NCBI RefSeq assembly: GCF_013523055.1
Contig: NZ_JAAMQM010000028.1
Coordinates: 1-64,000 of the forward strand
Direction: 5' to 3'
Length of the DNA stretch: 64,000 bases
DNA from: Pseudomonas capeferrum
Lineage (GTDB): Bacteria > Pseudomonadota > Gammaproteobacteria > Pseudomonadales > Pseudomonadaceae
Position numbers and translations under genes: made by a program. The notes below the pieces were generated by a model. The model did no database searches and was not told where the DNA came from. It saw only the letters and a list, made by a program, of their open reading frames with translations. Shown one piece after another: positions 1 to 10,133 of the stretch (the stretch's first letter is position 1; the number at the start of each line of letters is the position of its first letter).

Positions 1-56
1 TTTTCGTTCAACTTCAACCACTTGACGCGCTGCGATCTCTCGTCAGCGGGAGGCGA

Positions 57-84
57 ATCATACAGCGTTGAAAACCGCTGTCAA
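57..84 (-). promoter_or_regulatory. rRNA-type promoter firing leftwards out of the window (proximal copy)
   Basis: Read on the minus strand there is a TTGACA -35 (79-84), a 16-base spacer and a TATGAT -10 (57-62), followed by a GC-rich discriminator. This near-consensus layout is typical of stringently controlled rRNA promoters. Transcription would leave the left edge, so the rRNA operon itself is inferred and not seen. Pseudomonas genomes commonly carry an rRNA operon next to msrPQ. Confidence 0.7.
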
Positions 85-200
85 CCACCTTTTTCACCGC
101 TGTCGATCTGTCGATCGAAGCCCTTCCTGCATCGCCTGAAACGCTTAACTCATTGATCTTCAAGGAGTTTCTCGTTCCAACTACGCTGGAAGTGGTGCGC

Positions 201-228
201 ATTATAAGGACCTGGAAGAAGACGTCAA
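201..228 (-). promoter_or_regulatory. second tandem rRNA-type promoter (distal copy)
   Basis: The minus strand shows TTGACG (223-228), a 16-base spacer and a perfect TATAAT (201-206) with a GC-rich start region. It lies about 145 bases upstream of the other promoter and points the same way. Tandem strong promoters are usual for rRNA operons. No gene is seen in 1-248. Confidence 0.65.
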
Positions 229-248
229 GCCTTTATGCCAAAAAATTT

Positions 249-854
249 CTAGATTGGCTGCTTTTTACCGAACCGAGGCATTCTGCGCCATATTGCAGGT
301 AGACGGATCAACAGAAGCACTATACCGATCAAGGCATATGAAGCCCATTCAAGCATGTCTGCTCTTACCACCCACAGGAAGTGCAGCAACCCCAGCCCCA
401 GGATCAGGTAGATCAGCTTGTGCAGCTTTCTCCATCGCTTGCCAAGTTTGCGCTGACTTGCGTGATTGGATGTCGCCGCCAGAAGCAACAGACCCAGCAA
501 GCCAAGCGCCCCAACGATGATATAAGGGCGCTTGCGTAGCTCGACCCCTAACTGCGCCCAATCCAGCCCAAGCACGAACACCATATACGCAGTCATGTGC
601 ATGACTATATAAGCAAAGCTCCACAACCCGAGCTGCCGCCGCGCCACGACCCAGCCCGACCATCCAGTGACGCGCTGCAGAGGCGTCATACCCAATGTGA
701 TCAACAGAAAGATCAATCCGCCCAGCCCCAGCCGATCCACGAGGATCTTACCTGGATCAGGCCCCAGCGAGCCTGCGCCCGCCTCGTACAACCACCAGGC
801 AGGAAACAGGCAGCCCAGTACGAATATGCCAAACCGGAACCACCGATAGCGCAT
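249..854 (-). CDS. msrQ: MsrQ, heme-binding membrane subunit of the periplasmic methionine sulfoxide reductase
   Basis: This 201-residue inner-membrane protein belongs to the YedZ/MsrQ (ferric-reductase-like) family. It passes electrons from the respiratory chain to MsrP for repair of oxidised methionine in periplasmic proteins. Several hydrophobic helices are visible, starting with residues 5-20, then around 37-55, 75-100, 110-125, 145-165 and 170-185, with histidines in the central helices that could hold heme. Its ATG overlaps the msrP stop codon by one base (TGATG), so the two are translationally coupled. Length is normal for the family. Confidence 0.93.
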   Translation of the reverse strand: MRYRWFRFGIFVLGCLFPAWWLYEAGAGSLGPDPGKILVDRLGLGGLIFLLITLGMTPLQRVTGWSGWVVARRQLGLWSFAYIVMHMTAYMVFVLGLDWAQLGVELRKRPYIIVGALGLLGLLLLAATSNHASQRKLGKRWRKLHKLIYLILGLGLLHFLWVVRADMLEWASYALIGIVLLLIRLPAIWRRMPRFGKKQPI

Positions 855-1864
855 CAGTAGTTCTTCCTCAGGTCCAGACCGGTGTAAAGCGATGCAACCT
901 CATCGGCATAGCCATTGAACATCAGCGTATCGCGGACATTGGGGCTGAACAGACCGCTGGGGAGTCGACGTTCCCGAGCCTGGGTCCATCGCGGATGATC
1001 GACACTCGGGTTGACGTTGGCATAGAACCCGTATTCGTCAGGAGCGAGGCCTTGCCAGGTAGTTCCCGGCTGCTCGGCAACCAGACTAATCCGCACGATG
1101 GACTTGATGCTCTTGAATCCATACTTCCAGGGAACGACCAAACGCAGGGGCGCGCCGTTTTGGTTCGCCAGCTCACGCCCATACATGCCGACAGCCAGGA
1201 TCGCCAGCGGATTCATCGCCTCATCAAGACGCAACCCTTCGGCGTAGGGCCAGTCGATCAAGGCGAACCCGGACCTCTGCCCAGGCATGCTCTTGGGATC
1301 CTGCAAGGTCTCGAAGCGCACGTAGCGCGCATTGGAGCCTGGCTCGACCTGCTTGAGCAGGGCCGACAAGGGAAAGCCCAGCCATGGAATCACCATCGAC
1401 CAGGCCTCGACGCAACGCAGGCGATAGATACGTTCCTCCATCCGGGCGGGCTTGATGAAGTCTTCAAGGGCATACCTGCCCGGCTTGCCCACCTCACCGT
1501 CGACCACCACCGACCACGGCTCGGTCTTCAGGCTGCCGGCGTTGGCCGCCGGATCGCCTTTGTCAGGACCGAACTCGTAGAAGTTGTTGTAGTGCGTGGC
1601 ATCCTTGAACGGCGTGATGCTTTCGCCTTTGACATTGACCGCCTGCCAGTTTGTGTCCTTGAGCTTTTCCACGAACCAACCCGGAGTATTGCCCGACTCG
1701 ACGTCGGCATACCGGGACGGCTCGGCGGAGCCGATCCTGGGCAGTGCGCTCACGGCGACGCCTGCCAGGGACGCACCCAGCAAGGATCGCCTGGAAAGAT
1801 AGAGATGTTCGGGGGTGATCTCCGATGCCTTGCAATCGGAAGATCTGGGCAGCTTGATAAGCAT
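854..1864 (-). CDS. msrP: MsrP, molybdopterin-dependent protein-methionine-sulfoxide reductase catalytic subunit
   Basis: This 336-residue periplasmic Mo-cofactor enzyme (YedY family) reduces methionine sulfoxide in envelope proteins, using electrons from MsrQ. A twin-arginine export signal is visible at residues 24-41 ([12 protein letters not shown]). The conserved cysteine that binds molybdenum is Cys151, in the context RLRCVEAW. The gene is followed with one base of overlap by msrQ. The start ATG has a GGAG ribosome-binding site partly buried in an inverted repeat (see 1865-1910). Confidence 0.95.
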   Translation of the reverse strand: MLIKLPRSSDCKASEITPEHLYLSRRSLLGASLAGVAVSALPRIGSAEPSRYADVESGNTPGWFVEKLKDTNWQAVNVKGESITPFKDATHYNNFYEFGPDKGDPAANAGSLKTEPWSVVVDGEVGKPGRYALEDFIKPARMEERIYRLRCVEAWSMVIPWLGFPLSALLKQVEPGSNARYVRFETLQDPKSMPGQRSGFALIDWPYAEGLRLDEAMNPLAILAVGMYGRELANQNGAPLRLVVPWKYGFKSIKSIVRISLVAEQPGTTWQGLAPDEYGFYANVNPSVDHPRWTQARERRLPSGLFSPNVRDTLMFNGYADEVASLYTGLDLRKNY

Positions 1865-1910
1865 ATCGACTCCACAGTACTGGCTGGGTGAGATACCAGT
1901 AGACTGTGGA
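1865..1910 (-). promoter_or_regulatory. inverted repeat covering the msrP ribosome-binding site
   Basis: An imperfect inverted repeat has arms at 1871-1883 and 1896-1910, 13 pairs with a two-base bulge and a 12-base loop. In RNA made leftwards the 3' arm contains most of the GGAG motif (1870-1873) five bases before the msrP ATG. It could be an mRNA hairpin limiting msrP translation, an operator, or part of pssA transcript ending. No run of T follows. The structure is seen; the role is inferred. Confidence 0.5.
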
Positions 1911-1940
1911 GCCGCAAGGTTATTCCAGCATTAAATCATG

Positions 1941-2798
1941 TCAGCGCTTGTGCCTGCGGATGCGCAACAGGTATTGGACAGGCCCAGATATGGCGTAACC
2001 GAGGAAGATCAACAGCAGGATTCGCGGCGGATCGCTGAATACCACGGCGAAGACCAGAACCACGGCCAGGATCGCCACGAACGGCACGCGCCCGCGCAGG
2101 TCCAGCTCCTTGAAACTGTTGTACTTGATATTGCTGACCATCAGCATGCCTGCCGCGGCGATCAGCAAGGCGACCAGGAATGAAAGCTTGGAGCCCTGGA
2201 TCCCGAAGTCGCTGAATGCCCACACAGTACCCGCCACGACGCCGGCTGCCGCTGGACTTGCCAGCCCGATGAAGTAGCGCTTGTCGGCGGTACCGACCTG
2301 GGTATTGAAGCGTGCCAGACGCAGTGCAGCCCCGGCCACATAGATGAAGGCGACCATCCAGCCGACCTTGCCCATGTCGCCCAGAGCCCAGCCAAAGGCC
2401 AACAGCGCCGGTGCCACGCCAAAGGCTACCATGTCGGACAACGAGTCGTACTCGGCGCCGAACGCGCTCTGGGTATTGGTCATGCGTGCCACACGCCCGT
2501 CCAGGCCATCGAGGACCATGGCGACGAAGATTGCGATGGCGGCAAAAGCGAAATACTTGCTCGCCTCGCGAGGGTCACCGGCGCTCATCGCGCTCTGGGC
2601 GCTGATGGAGCTGATGATCGAATAAAAGCCGGCAAACAGATTGGCTGTGGTGAACAGGTTGGGCAGCAGATAGATGCCGCGATGCCGAACCTTGCGCCCT
2701 TCGGCGTCATGCCCTTCTTCAACATGCTCATCGACAGGTAGCAGGCTTTCGGCGTCGGAGGGCTTGTTCGGCTCTTCGGGACGTTCGCTCATGGACAT
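1941..2798 (-). CDS. pssA: CDP-diacylglycerol-serine O-phosphatidyltransferase
   Basis: This 285-residue membrane enzyme makes phosphatidylserine, the precursor of phosphatidylethanolamine, from CDP-diacylglycerol and serine. The CDP-alcohol phosphotransferase signature D-G-x2-A-R-x8-G-x3-D-x3-D is complete in the stretch DGRVARMTN...GAEYDSLSD (about residues 98-121). A charged cytosolic N-terminus (1-45) precedes several membrane helices. Two possible starts exist (Met1 and Met3); the longer is kept. It lies between the ilvC terminator and msrPQ. Confidence 0.94.
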   Translation of the reverse strand: MSMSERPEEPNKPSDAESLLPVDEHVEEGHDAEGRKVRHRGIYLLPNLFTTANLFAGFYSIISSISAQSAMSAGDPREASKYFAFAAIAIFVAMVLDGLDGRVARMTNTQSAFGAEYDSLSDMVAFGVAPALLAFGWALGDMGKVGWMVAFIYVAGAALRLARFNTQVGTADKRYFIGLASPAAAGVVAGTVWAFSDFGIQGSKLSFLVALLIAAAGMLMVSNIKYNSFKELDLRGRVPFVAILAVVLVFAVVFSDPPRILLLIFLGYAISGPVQYLLRIRRHKR

Positions 2799-2897
2799 TA
2801 CCTTGCAACTGGGTGGAAAGTGTTCGACACAGGCTCCCGCGCGGGGTTCGCCCGGTCGACCGCTGTTGGCTTTATACCAGATGCGGACCGGCAGAAC

Positions 2898-2926
2898 GAA
2901 AAAACGCGGCCTTGGCCGCGTTTTTC
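2898..2926 (-). terminator. intrinsic terminator after ilvC
   Basis: An 11-base-pair stem (2901-2911 with 2914-2924) is flanked by A on one side and T on the other, so it can work in both directions. It sits just downstream of the ilvC stop and closes the ilvIHC transcript. Confidence 0.88.
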
Positions 2927-2942
2927 CGTATCAGCTCAAGAC

Positions 2943-3971
<1,029 letters not shown>

Positions 3972-4015
3972 TTATAACTCGGCCCCTACGGGACCATCAC
4001 TGAGTCTTGCTGTTA

Positions 4016-4507
4016 TCAGATGCTGAGCACTTTGTCGCCACGGGCAATGCCGGTAACGCCGCTGCGCACGGTTTCCAGGATCGACGCGGTACCGATGGCC
4101 TGGATGAAATTATCGAGCTTGTCGCTGGTACCGGTCAGCTGCACCGTGTACACGCTGGCAGTCACGTCGACGACCTGGCCACGGAAGATGTCCGTGGTCC
4201 GTTTGATCTCCGCACGTTGCGCGCCGGTGGCCTTCACCTTGACCAGCATTAGCTCGCGCTCGATGTGAGCGCTCTCCGACAGATCGACCAGCTTGACCAC
4301 TTCGACCAGCTTGTTCAGGTTCTTGGTGATCTGTTCGATCACTTCATCGTGGCCAACGGTCGTCAGGGTCAGACGCGACAAGGTCGGGTCTTCGGTCGGA
4401 GCGACGGTCAGGCTCTCGATGTTGTAGTTACGCTGGGAAAACAGGCCGACCACGCGGGACAGGGCACCGGGTTCGTTTTCCAGCAGCAGGGAAATGATAT
4501 GCCGCAT
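4016..4507 (-). CDS. ilvH: acetolactate synthase small (regulatory) subunit
   Basis: This 163-residue regulatory subunit binds valine and gives feedback control to the catalytic subunit IlvI. An ACT domain fills residues about 3-78 (ISLLLENEPGALSRVVGLF), followed by the C-terminal ALS small-subunit domain. It starts directly after the ilvI stop and precedes ilvC by 56 bases, so the three genes form one unit. Confidence 0.96.
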   Translation of the reverse strand: MRHIISLLLENEPGALSRVVGLFSQRNYNIESLTVAPTEDPTLSRLTLTTVGHDEVIEQITKNLNKLVEVVKLVDLSESAHIERELMLVKVKATGAQRAEIKRTTDIFRGQVVDVTASVYTVQLTGTSDKLDNFIQAIGTASILETVRSGVTGIARGDKVLSI

Positions 4508-4508
4508 A

Positions 4509-6233
4509 TCAGGTACGCTCCGTCTTGCTCAGCCACATGTCACGCATCGCGCCGTCCCGAATCTGCATCGGGTAGACGTGCTCGGTCCGATCGACCTGGA
4601 TGTCGATGAATACCAGGCGGTCCTTCATCGCGAAAGCCTCTTCGAGCTTGGGCTTGAGGTCCTTCAGGCTGGTGATGCGGATACCTACATGGCCATAGGC
4701 TTCGACCAGCTTGACGAAGTCCGGCAGCGATTCCATGTACGAGTGCGAATGGCGGCTGTTATAGGACATGTCCTGCCACTGGCGAACCATGCCCAGCACG
4801 CCGTTGTTCAGGTTGACGATCTTCACCGGCAAGCCGTACTGCAGGCAGGTGGACAGTTCCTGAATGTTCATCTGGATGCTGCCCTCGCCCGTGACACAGG
4901 CGACGTCATCGTCAGGGAAGCTGAGCTTGACGCCCATGGCCGCCGGGAAACCGAAGCCCATGGTGCCCAGGCCACCGGAGTTGATCCAGCGGTTGGGTTT
5001 GTTGAAGCGGTAATACTGCGCCGCGAACATCTGGTGCTGGCCCACGTCGGAGCTCACGAAGGCATCGCCCTTGGTCACTTCGCACAGGGTCTCGACCACG
5101 GTCTGTGGCTTGATCACGCTGCCATCGCCCTTGTCATAAGGGAACAGGCCGCGATCGCCTCGCCACTCTTCGATCTGCTTCCACCAGGTATCGAGGGCCG
5201 CCTGTTCAGGCTTCTCGCCGATTTCCCGAAGGATGGTAAGCATCTCGCTAAGTACGCTATCGACCGGCCCGACGATAGGCACATCGGCCTTGATCATCTT
5301 GGAGATGGATGCGGGATCGATATCGATGTGGATGATCTTGGCATTCGGGCAGAACTTGGCCGGGCCGTTGATCACGCGATCATCGAAACGCGCGCCGACT
5401 GCCAGGATCACGTCGGCGTGATGCATGGCCATGTTGGCGGTGAAGCTGCCGTGCATGCCGAGCATACCGAGGAACTGGCGGTCCATCCCCGGATAGCCGC
5501 CCAGGCCCATCAAGGTATTGGTGACCGGAACGTTCAAGGATTGGGCGATTGCGGTCAGGACTTCGGAGCCACCACCGAGAATCACGCCACCGCCGGAATA
5601 GATGATCGGGCGCTTGGCGGCCAGGATCATTTCGGCAGCCTTGCGGATCTGTCCCGAATGACCTCGAACGGCCGGGCTGTAGGAACGCAGCTTGACCTTC
5701 TTCGGATAGACGTACTCGAATTTCTCGGCCGGGTTGGTCATGTCCTTGGGGATATCGACCACGACAGGCCCAGGACGCCCCGATTGCGCCAGGTAGAAAG
5801 CTTTTTTCAGGACTTCGGGAATCTCCGAGGCATGCTTGATCATGAAGCTGTGCTTCACGATCGGCCGGGAGATACCGATCATGTCGGTTTCCTGGAAGGC
5901 ATCGGTGCCGACCATGGTGCTAGGCACCTGACCCGACAGGATGACCATCGGAATGGAGTCCATGTAGGCGGTGGCGATACCGGTGATGGCATTGGTCGCG
6001 CCCGGACCGGAAGTCACCAGCACGACACCGGCCTTGCCGGTGGCGCGAGCGTAGCCGTCCGCCATATGGGTTGCCGCCTGCTCATGGCGAACCAGGATGT
6101 GATTGACTTCCGGTTCCTTGAACAGCGCGTCGTAAACATGAAGGAGAGCACCACCAGGGTACCCGTAGATGTGCTTGACGCCTTCGTCGCGCAAAAAGCG
6201 GACAAGCATCTCGCCGCCAGATAAAAGCTCCAC
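4509..6233 (-). CDS. ilvI: acetolactate synthase large (catalytic) subunit
   Basis: This 574-residue thiamine-diphosphate enzyme makes acetolactate from pyruvate, the first common step of branched-chain amino acid synthesis. The catalytic glutamate is Glu51 (RHEQ). The ThDP/Mg2+ motif near residue 445 reads GEG...NN instead of the usual GDG...NN. The start chosen is a GTG at 6233 because an AGAGGTG ribosome-binding site lies six bases upstream and the protein then begins [10 protein letters not shown] as in the family. A reading frame open further to 6407 adds 58 residues with no family character. Promoter and leader lie at 6234-6509. Confidence 0.95.
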   Translation of the reverse strand: MELLSGGEMLVRFLRDEGVKHIYGYPGGALLHVYDALFKEPEVNHILVRHEQAATHMADGYARATGKAGVVLVTSGPGATNAITGIATAYMDSIPMVILSGQVPSTMVGTDAFQETDMIGISRPIVKHSFMIKHASEIPEVLKKAFYLAQSGRPGPVVVDIPKDMTNPAEKFEYVYPKKVKLRSYSPAVRGHSGQIRKAAEMILAAKRPIIYSGGGVILGGGSEVLTAIAQSLNVPVTNTLMGLGGYPGMDRQFLGMLGMHGSFTANMAMHHADVILAVGARFDDRVINGPAKFCPNAKIIHIDIDPASISKMIKADVPIVGPVDSVLSEMLTILREIGEKPEQAALDTWWKQIEEWRGDRGLFPYDKGDGSVIKPQTVVETLCEVTKGDAFVSSDVGQHQMFAAQYYRFNKPNRWINSGGLGTMGFGFPAAMGVKLSFPDDDVACVTGEGSIQMNIQELSTCLQYGLPVKIVNLNNGVLGMVRQWQDMSYNSRHSHSYMESLPDFVKLVEAYGHVGIRITSLKDLKPKLEEAFAMKDRLVFIDIQVDRTEHVYPMQIRDGAMRDMWLSKTERT

Positions 6234-6480
6234 GTTGTTCACCTCTAAAACGCCAGAATACCGCCCATCCGGACGGGTCTTAATAGGTTTACTGCCAAGC
6301 AGAGCATGAGCGAACGTCAGCACTGACTGAGCAAGTATTGGGAGCGCCCCAGAGTGTTGCGGGGATTTCCCACCCAGCGCGAGGTAACGCGTTGCGGGGT
6401 GTAACAAGTCGGCGCGGGTGTGCGCCTCATGATCTGCTTAGCGGGTCTGCTTCTGGCAGTCCCCCTACAGCGGAAGTTGG

Positions 6481-6509
6481 ATTCTTCTGATTCGGCGCCC
6501 GCAAGTCAA
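6481..6509 (-). promoter_or_regulatory. candidate sigma-70 promoter of ilvIHC
   Basis: The minus strand has TTGACT (6504-6509), a 17-base spacer and AAGAAT (6481-6486), preceded by an A/T-rich stretch (about 6510-6533) like an UP element. The predicted start near 6474 gives a leader of about 240 bases before ilvI. The rest of 6234-6640 holds that leader, a 37-codon open frame (6317-6430) and the terminator at 6594-6621. Confidence 0.5.
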
Positions 6510-6593
6510 GAAAAATTATTGCCAATTTTTCCTCAGGATGAATCCTCGCCACCACTAAAAACAGCATGAGCAGCAGAAAAATGAAGATTCCAA

Positions 6594-6621
6594 TAAAAAA
6601 GGGCCACAATCTGCGGCCCTT
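6594..6621 (-). terminator. intrinsic terminator after the YqcC-family gene
   Basis: A stem of about seven pairs (6599-6605 with 6615-6621) is followed on the minus strand by a run of six T. It lies 20 bases beyond the stop of the 6641-6973 gene and ends the mrcB-side transcript before the ilv promoter. Confidence 0.8.
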
Positions 6622-6640
6622 GATGAAAAATTGGGAGAAA

Positions 6641-6973
6641 TCAGGCTGATGCAGCGATCAATCGATCGAATGCTGCCAGCAGTCTTCTGAGCTCTCGACT
6701 CTCGTGCGGACGGTCGGAGAAGGTCGTTTCAGCCATGACCAGGATGCCGGAGGCACTGGGAAGCGCCAGGCCATGCTCCAGAATATGCGTCATGCGCGGC
6801 AGGAAGATCCACTGCAGCCACAGCTCGAAGCTCATCGAATCGACCGCGAACGGCACCGTGCTGGCAAGGGCCGAGGCACTGGGAGCCGCCTCGCTCCACC
6901 AGCCCTGTACCTTGAGTTCGCGCTCGATCAGCAACAGGTGATCGGCGATATCGAGAATGCGCTGTTCCATCAC
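6641..6973 (-). CDS. YqcC-family protein
   Basis: This 110-residue cytosolic protein resembles the YqcC family (named for E. coli yqcC); no biochemical function is established that I know of. It is largely helical, with a tryptophan-rich middle (WSEAA, FELWLQWIFLPRM) and no membrane segment or signal. Its ATG overlaps the end of the upstream lipoprotein gene by four bases (ATGA). The arrangement mrcB - TPR lipoprotein - YqcC is conserved in pseudomonads. Confidence 0.8.
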   Translation of the reverse strand: MMEQRILDIADHLLLIERELKVQGWWSEAAPSASALASTVPFAVDSMSFELWLQWIFLPRMTHILEHGLALPSASGILVMAETTFSDRPHESRELRRLLAAFDRLIAASA

Positions 6974-7734
6974 GAGCTGACCTTGGCTTTCTGCCGCGCC
7001 AGCGCCGCACCAGCGCTGTCGCCTTGCTTCTCACGCGCCTGGGCGATGATGTTCCACAGTTCCGCCTGCAGGTTCGGACGGCCGTTGGCATAGGTCAGGG
7101 CACGGCGGGCGAGCTGTTCGGACTGCGCGGCATCGCCTTGGGCCAGGCGCACCTGGGCCAGGCGGAACAACACCTGCGGTTCGCGCGGAGCGATGCGTTG
7201 GGCGCGTTCCAGGCTCGACGAGGCCCCATTGAAATCGCCAGTCCCCTGCTGTTGCTGGGCCGTCGTCAACAAGGCAAGAACCGGCCCGTCGAGCTGTTCG
7301 TCGGCAGACAGCGAGCTTGGAGCAGGCGTACTGCGGGGAATACCGGTCGGCGCGCTGGTGGCGCTGGGTGCACTGGTGCTGCTGGGCGCACTGTTCATCG
7401 CGGCGATGTCGAACGGCTCATCGCTGACCGGCCCCGGCGTGATCGGTCCGGTGCTGATCGGAGCCGCCGCGCTCGAAGCCGGGAAGGTCTGGATCGGCGA
7501 ACCGCCAGCGCCTTGCGGGATCATCACGGTCACGCCAGAGTCCTGCGGTATCGTCTGCGCCTGGCTGGTCCCAGCGGTGCTGGCCGGAACGGTCGCGGTG
7601 CGATTGGCCGAGACACGCTCGCTATTGGAAACCCGGCTCCCCGAATCCACGACCGGAATGGAGCCACGCGGGACATTGGCGCAACCGTGAAGCACGGCCA
7701 TCGCCGTCAAGGCAGGAAACCACCACTTGTTCAC
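6970..7734 (-). CDS. TPR-containing lipoprotein
   Basis: This 254-residue predicted lipoprotein has a short N-terminal signal ending in LHGC with Cys18 as probable lipid anchor; the lipobox is slightly off consensus (His at -2). A long low-complexity linker rich in Ser, Ala, Thr and Pro fills residues 20-145. The C-terminal part (about 150-250) has two to three TPR-like helix pairs (VLFRLAQVRLAQGDAAQSEQ). It lies 25 bases after mrcB, suggesting a role with the peptidoglycan synthase, but no function is shown here. It resembles accessory TPR lipoproteins; LpoB is an analogy only. Confidence 0.75.
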   Translation of the reverse strand: MNKWWFPALTAMAVLHGCANVPRGSIPVVDSGSRVSNSERVSANRTATVPASTAGTSQAQTIPQDSGVTVMIPQGAGGSPIQTFPASSAAAPISTGPITPGPVSDEPFDIAAMNSAPSSTSAPSATSAPTGIPRSTPAPSSLSADEQLDGPVLALLTTAQQQQGTGDFNGASSSLERAQRIAPREPQVLFRLAQVRLAQGDAAQSEQLARRALTYANGRPNLQAELWNIIAQAREKQGDSAGAALARQKAKVSS

Positions 7735-7759
7735 TTCGTATCCTCTTTTGCACTCGTGC

Positions 7760-10081
7760 TCAATTCATCCAGCCCTTGACCCAATCCATGACCGAATCAT
7801 CCGGTTTGGACTCGCTGCCACAGGCAGCCCCGGCAACCGGTTCGCTGCCTTGAATATACGGCATCTGCACGGCCCCAGGACAGCTCGCATCCGAGCCCTG
7901 GCCGCTGTAGGGATCGATCCAGGCCTGCACCACGTTGTCCGGCTTGGGCATGTCCAGCGGCAGCGGATCGGCCTTGCGCATGAAACTGGTCCATACCTGC
8001 AGCGCGCCCGTCGCACCGGTGAACGGCGTCTTGCCGTTGTCGTCCCGCCCCAGCCAGACCACTGCCAGCAGATCCTGGCTGAAGCCGGAAAACCAGCTAT
8101 CGCGTGAATCGTTGCTGGTACCGGTCTTGCCCGCCAAGGTCAGGTTACCGGGCAGGACATTGTAGACCGAACGCCCGGTACCCTCGCGCATCACCCGCTG
8201 CATGGCGTTCTGCACCAGGTAGATCGCGCCGGGATCGAAGGTCTGCTGGATCTGGAACGGGTAGCGCTTGAGCGGCTCGCCTTCGGCGGTCAGCACGCTG
8301 CGAATACCGCGCATGGGCGTATTGAAGCCACCGTTGGCGATGGTCTGGTACATGGTCGCGACCTGCATCGGCGACATGCCACCAGCACCCAGCAGCATCG
8401 ACGGGAAAGCCGGCCAGTCGACGTTCACACCCAATCGTCCAATGGTCTTGATCACGCTGGGCACGCCGACTTCCAGGCCGATCTTGGCGGTCGACAGGTT
8501 GTAGGAGTTGGCCAGCCCCTGATACAGGTAGATGGTCCCATGCGGGCGCCGATCGTAATTCTGTGGGCGCCAGACCTGGCCATCGGCCCCTTTCACCGAA
8601 AACGGCTCGTCCTGGACCCAACTGGTCAGGGTGTATTTGCTCGGTTTTTCCAAGGCCGTGAGATAGATGGCCGGCTTGACCAACGAGCCGATCGGTCGCA
8701 CAGCGTCGATAGCCCGGTTGAAGCCCGCGAAGCCGGCCTGGCGGCTGCCGATCAGCGCCTGGACTTCACCGGTTTCCGGGTTGGTCACCACCATTGCCGA
8801 TTCGACTTCCGCCGCCCCCTTGCGCCCGGCGAGACGCTTAAAGGTCTCGGCCATGGCGGTCTCGGCCTTCATCTGCAGGATCGGGTCGAAGCTGGTGAAG
8901 ATCCGCAATCCTTCTTCGGTCAAGTCCTCGTCGCGGTAGTCCTGACGCAGTTGACGCTTTACCAGGTCGAGAAACGCGGGGAAGGAACTGTCGGCCAGAC
9001 TACCGCGCTTGGTCACGCCCAGCGGCATCTTCTTCGCCGCCTCGACCACATCCTTGCTTGCCACGCCCTGCTCGGCCAACAGGTCGAGCACCAGGTTACG
9101 GCGGTTGAGGGCACGCTCCGGGTAGCGCCGGGGGTTGTAGTAGGACGGCCCTTTGACCATCCCCACCAACAAAGCGATCTGGTGCAGCTTGAGCTCCGCC
9201 AACGGCTGACTGAAGAAGAACTGGCTGGCCAGGCCGAAACCATGCACCGCACGCTGACCATCCTGACCCACGAAGACTTCGTTCAGGTACGCTTCGAGGA
9301 TCTCGCGCTTGTCGTAATGCAGTTCGAGCAGCACGGCCATCATGGCTTCGGTGAGCTTGCGGCTCAGACTGCGTTCGCTGGTGAGGTAGAAGTTCTTTAC
9401 CAACTGCTGGGTCAGGGTACTGCCGCCCTGGCGCATCGAACCGGCCGAGGTGTTGACCCAGACCGCGCGCGCGATGGACTTGGGCGAAACGCCAAAATGG
9501 CTGTAGAAGTCGCGATCCTCCACTGCCACCAGGGTCTCCAGCAGGTATGGCGGCGCCTGGTCGATATTGATCAGGATGCGGTCTTCCAGGTTCTTGGGAT
9601 AGATGCCGCCAACCAGCAACGGCTCCAGCCGCACCACGTCGAGCTTGCCCCCACTGGCGCCGCTGAGAGCGGCCACGTAGTCGCCGGAGAAACGCACGCG
9701 CACAGGCTGCGCCTTCTCCGCCCCTTCGTAGAACTGGAAACCACGGGTGTTCAGATCGACGGTATTGCCGTTGACCGATGCCGCGCCAGGGCCGCTGACA
9801 GCGCTCTCGCGACGATAACCAAGCGCATCGAGTTCGGTAAGGAAATCGTTCTTGCTCAGCTTCTGGCCGACGAACAGCTCCAACGGACGGGCATATACCT
9901 TCGCCGGAATGGTCCAGCGCTTGCCGGAGAACTTCTCCTGGACGACCGCGTCGAGGTAGATGGCGAAGCCGGCGACCACCACGAGGCCGACCAGGCTGAG
10001 CTTGAGCGCCCAGCCCAGCCAGGCGCGAGAGCGACCGGGCGGACGTTTCTTGGTCTTGCGGGGATTTGAGGTACGAGTCAT
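7760..10081 (-). CDS. mrcB: penicillin-binding protein 1B (bifunctional peptidoglycan synthase)
   Basis: This 773-residue inner-membrane protein has both glycosyltransferase and transpeptidase activity. A basic cytosolic tail (1-20) is followed by one membrane helix (about 23-44). The glycosyltransferase motif EDRDFYSHFG is near residue 187, followed by the conserved QGGSTLTQQLVKN. The transpeptidase motifs are SLVK (about 466), SYN (about 525) and KTGTS (about 650). Length is normal. The ATG has no clear ribosome-binding site, and a TATAAT lies only nine bases before it (10090-10095, minus strand). The TPR lipoprotein and YqcC genes follow. Confidence 0.95.
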   Translation of the reverse strand: MTRTSNPRKTKKRPPGRSRAWLGWALKLSLVGLVVVAGFAIYLDAVVQEKFSGKRWTIPAKVYARPLELFVGQKLSKNDFLTELDALGYRRESAVSGPGAASVNGNTVDLNTRGFQFYEGAEKAQPVRVRFSGDYVAALSGASGGKLDVVRLEPLLVGGIYPKNLEDRILINIDQAPPYLLETLVAVEDRDFYSHFGVSPKSIARAVWVNTSAGSMRQGGSTLTQQLVKNFYLTSERSLSRKLTEAMMAVLLELHYDKREILEAYLNEVFVGQDGQRAVHGFGLASQFFFSQPLAELKLHQIALLVGMVKGPSYYNPRRYPERALNRRNLVLDLLAEQGVASKDVVEAAKKMPLGVTKRGSLADSSFPAFLDLVKRQLRQDYRDEDLTEEGLRIFTSFDPILQMKAETAMAETFKRLAGRKGAAEVESAMVVTNPETGEVQALIGSRQAGFAGFNRAIDAVRPIGSLVKPAIYLTALEKPSKYTLTSWVQDEPFSVKGADGQVWRPQNYDRRPHGTIYLYQGLANSYNLSTAKIGLEVGVPSVIKTIGRLGVNVDWPAFPSMLLGAGGMSPMQVATMYQTIANGGFNTPMRGIRSVLTAEGEPLKRYPFQIQQTFDPGAIYLVQNAMQRVMREGTGRSVYNVLPGNLTLAGKTGTSNDSRDSWFSGFSQDLLAVVWLGRDDNGKTPFTGATGALQVWTSFMRKADPLPLDMPKPDNVVQAWIDPYSGQGSDASCPGAVQMPYIQGSEPVAGAACGSESKPDDSVMDWVKGWMN

Positions 10082-10133
10082 GGCGGCGGATTATACGCAC
10101 TTTATAAAGCGGGGGCAGACGCCCTCCGGCGGT

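Noticed and set aside
6234-6407. An N-terminal extension of IlvI by 58 residues
   Set aside because: The GTG at 6233 has a strong ribosome-binding site and the family N-terminus; the extension has no matching family sequence and lies in the leader.
6427-6609. A 60-codon leftward frame with a hydrophobic N-terminus
   Set aside because: Its ATG lies inside the terminator hairpin at 6594-6621, it has no ribosome-binding site, and it runs across the ilv promoter. The hydrophobic start comes from the T run.
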